The notes under the pieces were generated by a model, which did no database searches, was not told the DNA's origin, and saw nothing but the letters and a program-made list of their open reading frames with translations. Shown in pieces: positions 1-14,800 of a stretch of 64,000 bases of DNA (positions are counted from its first letter, which is position 1; the number at the start of each line of letters is the position of its first letter). The DNA is taken from assembly GCF_021462225.1 (NCBI RefSeq), contig NC_061808.1:17583119-17647118 (forward strand), read 5' to 3'. The stretch is from Girardinichthys multiradiatus (Eukaryota; Chordata; Actinopteri; Cyprinodontiformes; Goodeidae). The position numbers were made by a program, and so were the translations under genes.

Positions 1-502
1 CAGTCTTCCTCCAGACTCTGGCACCTTGATTTCCGAATGACATGCAGAATTTGCTTTCATCTGAAAAACGTACTTTGGACCACTGAGCAACAGTCCAGTG
101 CTGCTTCTCTGTAGCCCAGGTCAGGCGCTTCTGCCGCTGTTTCTGGTTCAAAAGTGGCTTGACCTGGGGAATGCGGCACCTGTAGCCCATTTCCTGCACA
201 CGCCTGTGCACGGTGGCTCTGGATATTTCTACTCCAGACTCAGTCCACTGCTTCCGCAGGTCCCCCAAGGTCTGGAATCGGCCCTTCTCCACAATCTTCC
301 TCAGGGTCCGGTCACCTCTTCTCGTTGTGCAGCGTTTTCTGCCACACTTTTTCCTTCCCACAGACTTCTCACTGAGGTGCCTTGATACAACACTCTGGGA
401 ACAGCCTATTCGTTCAGAAATTTCTTTCTGTGTCTTACCCTTTTGCTTGAGGGTGTCAATAGTGGCCTTCTGGACAGCAGTCAGGTCGGCAGTCTTACCC
501 AT
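1..502 (-). CDS. Tc1-like transposase, N-terminal half
   Basis: Cut-and-paste transposase. Reading the - strand from ATG at 502, about 167 codons are open to the window edge. They cover the paired-type helix-turn-helix (residues about 1-100) and the first catalytic aspartate in FSDESKF (D148). Unlike copies 2 and 4, the helix-turn-helix part has no stop: residues 31 and 36 read R and Q. The catalytic D238 and E273 lie outside the window, so intactness cannot be judged. Confidence 0.85.
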   Translation of the reverse strand, partial: MGKTADLTAVQKATIDTLKQKGKTQKEISERIGCSQSVVSRHLSEKSVGRKKCGRKRCTTRRGDRTLRKIVEKGRFQTLGDLRKQWTESGVEISRATVHRRVQEMGYRCRIPQVKPLLNQKQRQKRLTWATEKQHWTVAQWSKVRFSDESKFCMSFGNQGARVWRKT

Positions 503-832
503 GATTGGGGTTTTGAGTGATGAACCAGGCTGGGAGTTTTAAAGGCCTCAGGAATCTTTTGCAGGTGTTTAGAGTTAACTCGTTGATTCAGATGATTAGG
601 TTCATAGCTCGTTTAGAGACCCTTTTAATGATATGCTAATTTTGTGAGATAGGAATTTTGGGTTTTCATGAGCTGTATGCCAAAATCATCCGTATTAAGA
701 CAATAAAAGACCTGAAATATTTCAGTTAGTGTGCAATGAATCTAAAATATATGAATGTTAAATTTTCATCATTACATTATGGAAAATAATTAACTTTATC
801 ACAATATGCTAATATTTTGAGAAGGACCTGTA
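1..832 (-). mobile_element. Tc1-like DD34E element, copy 1 (cut by window start)
   Basis: The right part of a Tc1/mariner element ends at the inverted-repeat terminus GAAGGACCTG followed by TA (831-832). The terminal repeat is about 200 bases long, as in the long-TIR Tc1 class, and is nearly identical to copies at 20385, 43408 and 47120. It lies in the efr3b intron upstream of the first visible coding exon. Confidence 0.93.
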
Positions 833-899
833 TATGCATTTGTTAAAGAAAGTACACTTCCAAAGTTATTGGAACTTTACTGTAGACATCCAACATTTA

Positions 900-1420
900 A
901 ATAGATTAAAATAAACAATACTTAGTATCAATTAGTATATCATTTGCTTGCAATAACTGCATCGAGCCTGTGACCCTCTGACATCACCAAAATCTAGCAT
1001 TTCTTTGTTTTTTATGCATTTCCTCGTGTCTTTTCTTCAGCAGCTAAAATGCTGCAAAATGGGCTTTTAGTCTAGACCGGACCCGCTTAGAATGCTCTAT
1101 GTCTCGTCCCCTTGCTGTTTTGGCAGTGTGTTTTGGGTCATTATCTTTCTGTGTGATGAAGGATCTGCCAGCATCTGTCTTTAAATAGGCAAAGTTTTAT
1201 GCAGACTTCTGAGTTTGTTTTGCTGATTCCATCAATGAAGATTAATGAGCCCATCCCAAAAGAAGCCATGCAAGCCCAAGCCTTGAAAATAGCTCCACTG
1301 TTTTTTGTTTTTTTTACAGCCATGCTGGTATTTGAAGCGGTTCTTTTCTCTCTGCTAACATTTGCCTCTCCATCGCTTTGGTATGGGTTAATCTGCCCGT
1401 CAGATTGACCCATACCAGTC
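900..1420 (-). mobile_element. Tc1-like remnant of a second family
   Basis: The - strand encodes FKAWACMASFGMGSLIFIDG with frameshifts around it. This resembles the WGCMAxxGxGSLxFID block in the middle of other fish Tc1 transposases. Downstream decayed codons resemble the QNxPKH region. It is short, broken and unrelated to the long-TIR family, hence old. Confidence 0.6.
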
Positions 1421-1456
1421 GTTACTAATTCTTTGTTTGCACCTTTTGGTGTAGAC

Positions 1457-1471
1457 TCTGTCCTCCCCCCC
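1457..1471. repeat. Poly-C tract
   Basis: An uninterrupted C run of about 15 bases in an efr3b intron. No function is implied. Confidence 0.7.
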
Positions 1472-1474
1472 CCC

Positions 1475-2811
1475 CCCCCATGAAGTCAAAGAAGACTTCA
1501 GAAGACATTTGTTTAATCTTGGATGAAACAATCTATTTTTTTTTTTTTAAGTAATACTGATTTTAAGTGAACAGGAACAGGAAAAACAGATTATTTAACA
1601 GATACATTTAACGCTATATGTTGTTTGAATAATCAATGTAATAAGACACAACAGGGTAACAACAACCAACCGTCAGTCACATGTTTCAGTACTTTTGCTT
1701 ACCTAAAAATTTGGTCTTAAGTGGTGAAAAATGCCATTTTCAGAGGTGTGTACCAGAGTCTGATGTAAAGACCCACAAAGAGAAGCTGAGATTTTACTTA
1801 TGTTTGCAGTTTGCAGCAAAAATAAGGATAATGGCATCACAGTTCCATCACTTTGATAGGGTAGTGAATAGTTTTTGATCAAGTTAACTAACGTACGTCT
1901 GTTTAGACAAAGAAGAATCAGATTATGTTCCTGGTGTATGCAGTGACCTCTTAGTAAGAGATCATGCCAACAGCATAGTGTCATTTGCTTCGGTTCAAAA
2001 TTCCAGTTGGTAATGTTGAACTTAAAAGGTTTAAATGGATTCGGCTCATCAAGTTTTCAAGTAAACAAACAAACCTGAACAGATTTCAGTACGGTGGTAC
2101 ACAAACGGAAATCATCTGGTCTTTTTGCTGCTAGAGCTGAAACGATTAAATATTTTAGGAATAATTATAATAATATATAATAATCATAATATAATAAATC
2201 TGATTATGACCAGTAATAATTAAGTAAATAATATTTATTTAGAATATGTTCCCAGTTCACCCTGGCTGAGCTGTATCATCATTTTATCTTTAATTCATGC
2301 TTCAAAAACAGGCATAAATCTTTTCTAGCAACAGTTAGTATTGTGTTTTTAGAGTCGAGACTGAAATTATTTCTCCTCAGCTCTGGAATGCTGCTTCCAG
2401 TTGTTTTGGGTTTTGCCTGAGTAAAATTAGAGTCTCAGTAGACTCGGTATTTGGGTTTTTAGCTCTCTCCCGTCCTTGACCAAAGTGAAGATCAGTGAAG
2501 TAGGTCATGAGCAGAGGAGGGCAGGGGCAGTAGAAGGCGAAACTTGGTGATCCAGTTTGATGCTTACATTAAAGCTTCCTTTTTAATAGGTGATTAGTGC
2601 AAACATGTCTGCAGAGATCAACATATTGTTATGTCATTAATACGTTATTTCAAACACAGGAATTGACTTCCAGTGAACCTCAAAACATAAATAATCTATC
2701 CTGTCATGAGCGTAACAATGTTTTTTCTCCTTTTTAATAGACTAAAGCATAAGAATTGTTATTCATCCTTGTTAGATCTGGTCTTTCTGTCTCCTCCCAT
2801 AACCCTCCTAG
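1475..2811. other. efr3b intron, no feature recognised
   Basis: AT-rich intronic DNA. No exon for the missing N-terminal part (RYKRLVDNIFPEDP-like residues) was found here, so that exon must lie left of the window. Nothing else was recognised. Confidence 0.6.
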
Positions 2812-5800
2812 GATGGACTGGTCAAGGCCAATATGGAGAAGCTGACGTTTTATGCCCTGTCAGCTCCAGAGAAGCTGGACCGCATCGGGGCCTACCTGTC
2901 GGAGAGGCTGTCGAGGGATGTAGCCCGACACAGATACGGGTAAGCTTCCACTTTTTCCTTCTTTTTTCAATTCAGAGTAAGACTGGAGCCATTTCTGTTT
3001 TCTCTGCTCTAAAAAAATATTGTTTACAGTAACAGTTTGCCACAGGATTTATGTTTATCTTCATTAAAGCTCAAACTGTACAATTCTTGGAAGAACTTCA
3101 AATAGCCACCCTATGATGTAATAAGACATTTATAATCCCCTTATATCACTGATCTCTGCACAAGTTTAGAACTCATCAAAGAGCTTAAGAAGATCTCCTT
3201 TGTGATGTATGTGGACGATATTATGTGTTGTAACTACATAAAATCCTTAGTCATCAATCCTTGGTTTGTGGGGGGGGCAGATAATGACTCTGGGCTATAA
3301 TACTTTGATGATTTTCACTGCAAAAAAAGCCTGTACGTGTTACATTTTTACCAAAAGAGACAAACTAAAATGTGAACACCTTCTGCTTTCTTTAAATATG
3401 TCCTTTACTTATTTTCTTTGCTCTTCCTTTTCAGGTACGTGTGTATAGCCATGGAAGCCCTGGACCAGCTGCTGATGGCCTGCCACTGTCAGAGCATCAA
3501 CCTGTTTGTGGAGAGCTTTCTGAAGATGGTGCGCAAGCTGCTGGAGTCAGACAAACCCAATCTGCAGATCCTAGGAACCAACTCTGTGAGTTGAATATTT
3601 CTTTATGTCGTAAAGCAACCCACTCAACTCTCTGCTAACACAAGCATTTTAAAAATTCCTCTACGTTTCTTTTTTTTTTGCTGTGCGTTTTGTGGACATT
3701 ATTTTGAGATGGGATATGGTGGTTGTAATGGTTATCATTGTAAAATTTACAAAAGGTTAGTATCAGTGTTTTAAAATCTGTTTACCATTAAAACTGTATA
3801 TGATCATTTAAAACTCAGTACTATTTTTGATTTTCAATTAAACGCACGTCTCAGATGCTACGCCGTGGACAGAACCAGAAGGCAGGGAAAGTAAAGTGGC
3901 CTCCAAAGAACACCAAGAGTTAAACTTGCTGCATTTTGGATGTTTTAAGGAATACTTTTTGAAGATGTTTCTGTTCTTACTACACACAGAAGGAAGCAGC
4001 AAGATAAACTGTCGTTAAACTCCTACAGAGGAAAAATCCTTTGAACAAATCTCTTTTGTGATAGGCCTGTGTTTATCTCCTTAGAATAAAAGTCCTTGTC
4101 TTAAAACATGGAAATGCAAAAATTAAAAATTTAGACATTTCTTTTTTTACCTTTTATTAATTCAGACAACTGCAAAGAGAGACGGGGCCTCATTCTCAAC
4201 ACAAACCTTGATTTAAAACCTTAGCTAATGTAATGCAGAAGATACTCCGTGTGTGTTGGTGAGACCCACACGGAAGGTGAAAGTTCTTCATAATAATAAT
4301 AATAATAATAATGTTTATAGCAGGTATTACAAAGTCTGATACATCCCTATTATGTAGCGACAATGCACTTTACCTTGGGGATGTTGTTGTTTACCTGTTA
4401 CGTTAGAGCACATTTGATTCAGACAATGCAGTTTGAGACAGAGTGTACTTCAAGTCCTAAGTACCACAAAGTATTTATTAAATGTCAATTTTACTTGGGA
4501 AAAAAAGTTGTCAAAATTGTGCAAATTGAAAAAAACTCAGTAGAAATGTTTGTTTTCTTTTAAACAGTTTTTTAAATGTGGAAATTAAGAGTTGCCTGGT
4601 AATCTAATGATCTGTAGCTTTCATGAAATCAGCACAGACAGCCTGCGGCATCAGGTTCATCTCAGTGGATTCAGATGTAACATCCAATCAAACCCCCGGC
4701 AAGATGTATTTACTTTTATGGTGTAATTTAAAGCGGTAAGGGAAGGAAACCTTCAGAGGAGGTGTGTATTCTGAAAGATCAGAGCTCAGCACAGAACGCT
4801 GGGAAGAAAGAGTGATGAGTGTCCTCTTATGTGGGAAGCAGCAGTCAGCAATGCCAGCAGAGGCCACATAAAGGGAAATTAAATGAACTAAAGACTTCAA
4901 GCGCAAAGCTTTGCAGGCCGATGAGATATGGAAATTTCACTCTCATAATGCAGCACAATTGAAGAGTTTGATAAATGTCCATGCATAAACTTTCTTATAT
5001 ACTCAAAAGCATCCAGATATCATATCTTCTTCCATATTCATGTACTGAGCTTAATGGTTAGTGTTTTCTTCTTCTGTTTCATCTCAGTGGATCGCTTTCT
5101 TATGAACAGTGCTTGAAGCAGGCCTTTATTTCTCTTCGTGTTGGCTGAGATTGCAACAAAAAAACTATTATCTGTCTATTCTCCTTGCTTTCAGCAGCTG
5201 TTCTTTAAAGCTTTCAATCAGATATGTTGTACATTTATACCTGGAAGATGCTCAGTATTACCGGCAGCTGGATCGCTTTCAGGGAATTAACAGCAGAGCA
5301 TTAATGAGCTCAGGAGATTTAATAAGATTTAAAAACCTCTTCAAGCACAAATATATTTATTTATACATAGAGGGGAGAAGATTAATGAGTTTTAGTTACT
5401 TTTTTATTCAACATTCTCATTTATTTCAGGTTCCTCACCAAACCAAACAGTGTTTTTGAAAGAGAGTTTATCAGCTGTTATTTTGATCTACTTTGATGGC
5501 TGCTCATCATGTACTAATTGCTTCCAGTACGGTTAAGATCGAGGAAAAAAAAAAAGTCCAGTTCATAAATTATTAACTTGATGATGTTTTGAAGCTGAAT
5601 GTCAGCTGGTTGACTTTGCTGACATTTGCCAGCCCAGTGGGAGCGCTCCCACTGGGGAGCAGAGCGCCCCCCCTCTGCTCTGCATTATTCACTCCTAATT
5701 AGATGATTAGGAGTGGTTGACGTATATTCAGTTAAATGAAAACAGTTTTGGCTTAGTTTGGTTTGTCAGAGGTGTCGGCATGATTTAAAAGTAATTCTTT

Positions 5801-8800
5801 CCTTTCTTTTCTTGCCAGTTTGTGAAGTTTGCTAATATAGAGGAGGACACTCCATCGTACCACCGCAGCTACGACTTCTTTGTGTCCCGCTTCAGTGAGA
5901 TGTGCCATTCAAACTATGAGGACCCGGACATCCGCACCAAGTATGTAAATAGATGCTTTGTTTGTGCCCCTGAGATAAAAATATCCAGCTGCTGTTTTTA
6001 GATCAAGTGGCAGGTTTTTTAGATTAGAGTTGCCTCAAGTCTTTTCTTTTTATAAACTCCTTTTTAAATTGTGGCAAAAAATATAGACGCCTTGAGCTAA
6101 TTTTAGCTGCAATCAAGCAGTAGATAATAGTACAGAGGGCTAAAAACAGATCTCCTTTTATACTCTGTTATTGATTAAGTGCTTTCTGTCATGTGTTTTA
6201 ATTTTGCCACCAGGATTCGGATGGCGGGGATTAAGGGGCTGCAGGGTGTGGTGAGGAAGACTGTGAATGATGAGTTGCAGGCAAACATCTGGGACCCCCA
6301 GCATATGGACAAGATCGTCCCCTCTCTGCTTTTCAACCTGCAGAGTGGAGAGCGCACAGAGAGGTGAATGCTCATGCACTCTATTACATATGTATCGAAA
6401 CGCACGTTGGTTTGGACAAAAGTGTGTGGACCCTTTACTTGATATTTTACATCACACTATTTTAAAGGGAATGTCTGGAAGCGTAACCAGAAACCAAAAC
6501 ATATCTAGTTACAGTAGAGATCCAGCAATCACAATTCTGTGTCTGATTTCGGATCTCTGGTTTAAGTTCTGACCTGCCGATTTTAGTGGATCCACATTTC
6601 TCCCGAGGGACTATATATTTTTTTGTTGTGAGCGGCCATTAATCATACTTTGAGCAGAGGCCTTGTTGTGTCACGTGTGAAAAAGTAGTAGCTGTACAGC
6701 TGACATTTATCAGTAAGCAGTCAACGCTATTACCATTAGCATAACACCATCTATATTCTCTAATTTAACTCTTAAGATTTCCAAAAGGTGGCCAACATTT
6801 TTAAAAGGAGGATACTTCATGACACACAGCGGTTGACAACGCAACGGAAAAAGAAACACATCAGCCTTCATCCTTCATGTTTTCTGCTGAATGTCTTATT
6901 CTCTTTCGCTTACAGATGAAGCTGCCGACGCTTCTCGATATGTTGTAGAAAATGTTGTTTTCTCTGACTTCATTTTAAACACCTGACTGATAAACTTTGA
7001 GTGTTTTTTATTTCAGTAAAAATTTTCCGAGATAAATAGCGTTTATTGATTGATAAAAGGTTGAATTTCGGTTGATTTCTTTCTAGGCTACAGTGCACCA
7101 ATAAATCCTTCTGCTGTGCATTAAAGTCATTACAAAAATTTGTCTCTTAATGGTTCAAGAACAATACTCCACATTCTTTATTTCATTGTAACTTACCTAT
7201 TTAAATGTCTACCTTATTTTAGTTTTATATTAAACAACACAGTAAAGCCACACCCACATAACCCAGAGCAAAGATCTTTGAAAAAGGAAACGGAAAACAT
7301 TTGTCTGACGTATCCGTATATGACCCGTTACGTTACTTTATACGAACTCACATTTAAATTTAAGTAGCTTCAAACATTTTCCGGCTGTCGTCAAACGCTC
7401 CTGAGGAGTATGATAGCTAAACCCAAGCATGATTTCAGAGCTGAATATGAATGGCCTGGTTAACAGATCAAATAATAGTGCAGCCGGCATATCTCTAAGT
7501 TGATGAGAAATATTTCTTGTCCAATCTGTCACTTTGATTCTGAATAATACGGTCTTCTGTATTTATTTTGTAGCTTCATCTAAATAAATAACAAAAGGCC
7601 ATGAAACGGTCAGGTACTGAACTAGAACTGACTGTATAGGCGTTAAAAAATATTTAAAAATAAAAACGACTGGAATAAATATTAAATCAAAAAACGTCAG
7701 AGGGGTGAGTCAAGATTTTGCACAGGACTATGGTCAACATTAGCCTAATTTGTTATTCCAAAGGCAGGCTGGTATATGATGTATACATAACTATCATCAA
7801 ACAGATTGACCTTCCAACCCTGAAAACACGGTCCAGAGCCTCCAAGTCTCACCTATAACTCATGCCATTTATCATTATTGTCGTTTTATGAACCCACTGA
7901 CAGCTCTGTTCCCTCAGGGTTTTTTTTACTAAACCACCAGCAGCATCCAAGAACAAACACACTGCGCTGTGGGTTGAAATATTTAAGAAGACAAGAGAGG
8001 AGCATGTAAAGGGGGTGCAAGAAGAGAAAAAGCAGTGTGGGTGGAGAATAAGAGCTCAAGGAAGAGTCTGAAGGTTTGTGAGAGAATCTGCAGACTCTGG
8101 AGCCTCACTCTGTAGACAGCATCCCACTTTCTGAAATTCCCTTTGACGTCAGTACCGAGATCTGACGGATAAGGGAGCAAAGGGGAAGTAGAACACTGAA
8201 GGATGGATAACTGTGCATGGAGTTTTGGAAATAGCAAGGTTATTGACAGAGGGAGTCGTAGACCGACTGAGACACTCCAACACGGCCCCATTTCCCTCTC
8301 AGCTTGTCTCCTCTCTGTTGATGTTCTGTGGTTCTGCTCCTGCTGTGCATCCTCATTTCCTTCTCACATTGTGTCCTGCTTGTCATTACCCACAGCTGTC
8401 AGCGCAGAATCTAATTACCTCAAGGTTAAAATATTTTCTCCACTTCTATCCCTGTGGGCATGGACTATTGTATTTAACGAACGGACAGGTTATGCTAACT
8501 TCGACAGAAGGTTTGATCGAAGCAGGATTTTGTGCCAATGATGTTACAAAGAATTTTTTATCTCCAAGCAACTATTCTTTAGATGTTAAGTCAGCAGAGA
8601 GGCTGTAAACACCTGGCTTTAAGAAGTGCATTAGTTCACTTGTGGACAGCTTAGACTGTCTTTTTACACCTGTTATTAAAACTGAATAATTTAATGCAAC
8701 TTTCTTGGTCTAATTAAACAGTATCGGGCAACTTGACGGAGAGCATCTTTCTAATTCTTAAGCTAGGCACAGCGGCAGATCTTTTCCTGCTGAGTCCACA

Positions 8801-11800
8801 TTCTCATAGACCAGAACTTTTTGTGTTCAACAGATCAGTGGAAAAAAATACCATCCACTGAAAGCTGGTGGTGATTTTGCTGCAGGAGAAAAATAGTGAT
8901 CTGCTGAACTGCTCGCTTCAAAATTCAAGCATCTCACTCTGTCTTGAATTTGTTTGATTCAGACATTATCAGGTTCAGATTCACTTGAGTCATATTGATA
9001 GCACTGTTCCAAAAAGTATGCTTTGTTATGTAATACAGTGAATATGTAATAAGAGAGAAGAGCTCATTGTTAACCCCTCCACTTCCGAATAAATACACAC
9101 ACTGAAGTATTTGAGCTTAGTATTTTTCAGTCTAAAACTTGGGAAATTGCTTTTTTCCAAAACAAAAGGGATAAAATGTCACATGTCTTATAAGTCTGGT
9201 GCCTATATATGGTTTATGATAATGATATGCACCACATTGCACCATGCATTTTCCTCATTTTACCCCAGCTCTGCTCCTAAGACAAAAGCCTTTAATGGTG
9301 GACATCTCAAAAATGTGGGACAATGAGGAAAATGCAAGACAGACCACTGCTTTGACAATGTCCTCACAGTTTATTGTTTTATGTTTTTATGTGTTGCAGC
9401 AGAAATCATCACAGTCTGAAGCAGAGTTTTAACAAATGATGCATTCTGTGTGACTCCATCATGCTTATATTTAGAATAATTAAGCTTTGTATTCTAAATG
9501 TGTTTATGGGAGATGCGTTTCTCACTAAGAAGTTGTGAATTTTAAAAATGTATTAAAATATTGGACACTATGGCTTTTAAAGTACAGAGGTCTAAAACAC
9601 CTTCATCCAAACACCGAGAACCGGATCCATCTGGTAGAGTTCCTGGGAATTGTAGACGTAATGTCAAGGAGCACAAACGTTGTTCTCCTTTGATTTAATC
9701 GTATTTTTTGTGTGTTCACTTTCTGAATAAACTTTGCTTTTAAAAAAAGCTTTAGATTTTAGGCCTTTTGAACTGCTTGACGTGGTGAAGATGGTTTGTT
9801 TCTGAACGTTTCTCACTAGTGGAGAAAATATTAAATAGAAACAGGTCTGTGACCAAAACCTTCATATTCTTTAACTGTTTTTATATTTATAATGGTTTAC
9901 ATTCTTTCCTCCCCTTCAGCAGCAGATGAGATAGAAGACTTAGGATGTTAATAAATAATGCCATTATCATTATTTACCAGAGGCTTGTCTTGACCAAGTT
10001 GTAATGGCGGTTGATTCTAAATTATGCAATGAGAGTAACCCAAATATATAGACTTGGACACGGACATGTCCCATGGTAGAAACAGATGTGCAATACACAC
10101 ACAAACACACACACACACGCGCATATATATACTTTGGCTAGCACTGTTGTCTAATTCCTACTGCAGATGAACCACAGCCGGTAAAGTCGACCCAGTTTTG
10201 AGCAATGCAGTGATTTAGCTGGTCCTGATTATGTTATCTTGTAAGAAATTGTGCCTTGTGCTTATGTTTGCTTTACTGAATCACAGTGATTCCAGCGTCT
10301 GTTTTTCTCTCCCTGTCCACACCCCTCTCCCTCTCCTCATTTCCTCCCTTCCCTTTGCTTCTTTTTTTTCCTGCTTCATCACCTGCACCGCTCCCCGTCA
10401 GCCGCTCTCCTTCTCCGCTGCAGGCGTCGGAGAAGGAGAAGGAAAGCCCGGTGGAGCTGACGGAGCGTTGTTTCAGAGAGCTGCTGGGTCGGGCCGCCTA
10501 TGGCAACATCAAGAACGCCGTCACGCCCGTCCTGATGTAAGGGAAATTTCTGACTCTCATTTTAAAGATCTGTGCCAGTCTTGTGCAGTTGTTCATACAT
10601 GTGAACACTGGCTAAATAGGGAGAAATTCTGCATCTCAGGGTTCTGCCGATTTTAATTTTTTTTTTTTTTATCTTTCTGCCGATCGGTTCAGAGTAGAGC
10701 GACAAGGACGATGCAGGGGTATCGACTAGATCTGAGGGTTCTTTTGTGAATGAGATATTTAAATTATACATCACTGTGGCGATGCTGCATATAGGTCACA
10801 TCGCTGGACTGAGCATATTCTTCTTTTTGGTGTAATTTTCTTTTATTTTAAATAGTTATATATATCCTTTCATAGCTGTGGTACTGTCCTTAATCCAGTC
10901 ATTAATTCTCGCTCTTGTTTGTAGGGTTGGATACCTCACAGTCTTTAGCTTTCCCTAGTTTTACCTTTCCATTTCCTGATCTCAGTTTTAGTTCCTCATT
11001 GCTTCATTTTATTCCTCTAAGATAAAGATTTCCAGAGCTTTTGCTTTTTTGGAGTGCAGGTTTTGGTCAGACTGAATTACGTTATTTTGCAGTTGAAGCT
11101 GATTAGGGAAATAGCTGGAAATAATTGAGTTGTTGTTAATTTTTTGGTTTGAATTTTTAGGACAGGCCAAAAATATTTTTTACCTTTTTCTATAGTGTTA
11201 TTTTGTTGTTGTAATGCAATGCTCAGCAGGGTGATCCAGAAAAACTACATGGCTTAACAGACCATGCCTCAGATTATGAGCAACTTTGGTTGCAACTTCT
11301 GTTGGTGTCATAATCTTCAGTAAATGTGTCACGATTTAGCAACAAATTCTTGTTTTTAAGCAGAACATCAGTTATTGTTCCTGCTGCTTCTAAAACAATG
11401 TACCATGTGGGTTATTGGAGCTGTAATAATTGTATTTATAACATTTATTTATTCCTTTTGGATTTAAACATGTAGACTTCTGCTAACAATATGAAATAAA
11501 TGCCAGCTAAATGTAGCAGTTTTTATTGCGCAGAAAATTGAACCTTTTGGGTTTTGGCCACAACCAAATTAGTTGTTTTTTTTAAATCAAGGTGTGTTGG
11601 AGCAATCTTTCAACAATCTTTCTGCCATTGTGCAGCAGTACGTAAGGGAGGAACAGTAACAGCAACTTTGAAAATTAATTTTTTTAATACCTTCATAAAC
11701 CCCTGAAACCAGCAGCTATGTCTGGCTGCAACATGTTAGTCAGCATCGATTTTATCTTGATAGCCATGTAAGATAAAAGCATTTAAAAGTGTTTTTAATC

Positions 11801-14800
11801 CAATCCATAGTGAGTTATTAATTACTATTTATTGCCAGTTATTTTTTTTTCTTTGCTTTTTTCCTGGTTTAGTTCTTTTACTGAAAGGAAGAAGCCTCAT
11901 GTATGAATGAATGGGACCAGCTATGTTTATATGGCTTATTTGATTCTTCTTCTTTGACAGTTAATTGTTGCCATTATTTACTTTTGATCCCTTCAACCAT
12001 TGCTTTAAATTTCTGTAATGTTTATTCTCAGAAAATGAAAAATCAGCTAATTCCTGATGGGTTACAGTAACTTGGAAATCCTGATCATTTCAGCTGTTAT
12101 CTTTGAAGCAACATCAGAAGCTTGAATTGTTTTAATCAATATTTATTCTCAGAGCTTTTTCTCCTTTTATCGTGTCCATCTCCTCTGGCTTCTCACTATT
12201 ACACCCTCCTCTGTCTCCCCCGCTCCAGGCACTTAGATAACCACTCTCTATGGGAGGGAAAGACCTTTGCTGTGCGTTGCTTCAAAATCATCATGTACTC
12301 CATCCAGGTGAGAGAACGATGTCTGCTCACACTCTAAACCTGTGTCTCAGTCTACTGTCCTCCTTTACAACTCCAGATATTTTTATGAAACATTTTGTTT
12401 GATTTCAGACTGCCTCGTGTTTTTATTTGTCTCAAGCTTTATCACACACCCTAGAGGCCAACAGCGGAAATAGCCTCCAGTTTGATTAGATTTATGTCTT
12501 TGCAGTGCTTGCACATTTTGTAAGGGCAGAACATTGCCCTTACTCATCGGTTTCCTGCCATTTTTTAGAAATGTTTCAGGCAGTTCCCCTTGTGCCTTTT
12601 CTGTTGCAGTCCCAACACTCTCACTTGGTAATCCAGCAACTTCTCGGCCACCTGGATGCTAACAGCAAGAACTCGGCCAAAGTGCGGGCCGGCATTGTGG
12701 AAGTGCTGCTGGAGGCAGCTGCAATTGCAGCCAGCGGCTCCGTGGGTGTGTTACGTGGGGAGAAATGCTCTGGGTGGCAAAATAAATTCTGTTTGAGAGC
12801 TTTGGAGGATTTTTAATTTGAGGATTTGTCACGTGAATGCAGGTCCTACTGTCTTGGAGGTGTTTAACACCCTGCTGAGGCAGCTTCGTCTCAGTGTGGA
12901 CTACGAGTTGACCGGCTCGTACGACGGCTGCACCAGCATCGGCACCAAGATCATCAAAGCTCACGAGGAGCGGCAGCTGCAGGAGGCTGTCATCAGGACC
13001 ATCGGTTAGTCATCTGGTGGTCTGTCGGTTTCTTGTGCTTTAAGTTTATTTATCTGTTCTTCCACATATTTTAATGCTTATTGCTCATTTTCAGGCTCTT
13101 TTGCCAACACGTTACCTACATACCAGAGGTCGGAGGTGATGCTGTTCATCATGGGAAAGATCCCTGTTCCTGGTGTAAATCTGACTCTGCCCTCTACTGA
13201 ATCTGAGTACGTTTCTTTTTCACAAATCTGCACACAGCCAGTCTTATCAACATTTTCCCAGGGCATTTAATTATACACAACGATTCAAATCACTATGTGA
13301 ATACAAAGTTATTTAGACCCAAGTTTAAATGCGTTGTTTCCATCCCCAGGCCGGAGGGTACAAGAATGATTCAGGTCATGTTGCTCAAGTCCTTGGTGCA
13401 GGTAAGTGTCCTCTTTTATTTTTAATGATCATGAGATTTTTAACTCTGGTTGTTTTTGTAGAGTTTTCAAGGTGGAAGGTAAATATGAAAAATTAGAATA
13501 AATAAGTCATTTGCTGATGATGAGAAACCTTCAGAAGGTCTTGAAATTATGTTACATTTCCTTTCATTGGGAAGAAAATCCGATCTGTAGCCAAATTTTG
13601 TTCAGTGTAGAACCTGCATAAACAGATCATTTCCTTTCAAAATGAATCTCTAAGGTGACAGCAGGTTTCCAGACCACCAACATGCTTACAGCATTGCCGA
13701 GCTCTTTCCTGGAGCCACTACTGTCCTTTTTTCTAACTGATGACCCGGAGGTCCGGCTACTGGTGCTCCAAATTCTCCTCAGCCTCATCGACAGGCACGA
13801 CAACAGGCCCAAGTTCTCAAAAATAAGGTGAGTAGTTCTGCGTGCAGCATCAAGAACGGGTCTGTAGTTGCAGTCTTGTTGAGTTTACTGGTTGCTTTGC
13901 CTTGTTTCTGTGTAGCATCATCTCTGACATCTCTGTGCTGAAGCTCAAAGTTGACAAGTGCTCTAGACAGGACAATTTATTCATGAAAAAGGTACTCCTT
14001 CATCATCCATGTAAGATTCTAGTCAAATAATTAAAAAAAATGACTTTTATCACGAAACATGGGGATAAAATAAAGGATTTCTGCATTAAAATGTGCACTT
14101 TCAGAGGGGTAAATGAATCTAAATTGTAACATCCGCTCATAGCATGGCCAGCAGCTGTACCGACACATCTACCTGGGCTGTAAGGAAGAGAGCAGTGGCC
14201 AGCAGCACTACGAGACCCTCTACGCTCTGCTGGGTCTTCTCAGCGTGGAGTTGGCAAATGAAGAGGTGGTGGTGGACCTCATCCGGCTGGCGCTCGCCTT
14301 GCAGGTATGGATGAACACAAACAACACCTGAACAGATGCCCTCGGGTAAAATCAAATAAAAATTATTCTCTGTCTTTTTGAGGCGCTTTCTTTATTTTGT
14401 TGGTGTCCTCTGCAGGACTTGGCCCTGTCCACGGATGAAGGTCTGCCTGTTTATAACCGCTGTGCTGTTCATGCCCTCGCCGCTGCCTACCTCAACCTAA
14501 TCTGCCAGCTCACCACCGTCCCAGCCTTCTGCCAACACATACACGAAGTGTGTCTGGATTTCTTTGTGTGAATCTTTGTTTCTGCACACAAATGTGTGTT
14601 AAATTGCATTTTTGTTTTCTTGCTGCCCTCAAGGTAATTGAGGTGAGACAGAAAGAAGGTCCTTACCTTTTGCCCGAGGATGTCTTTATTGATTATCCCA
14701 AGTAAGAACAAGACATTTTTAATATTCCTTTCTCACACATATTGTTTTTAATATTTTAATGTATAAATGCAAAAAACGTTATGGTTAATTACGGTTCTCT

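Noticed and set aside
8203..8608. Frames of 112 and 131 codons in an efr3b intron
   Set aside because: Overlapping registers, no splice or family support, intronic.
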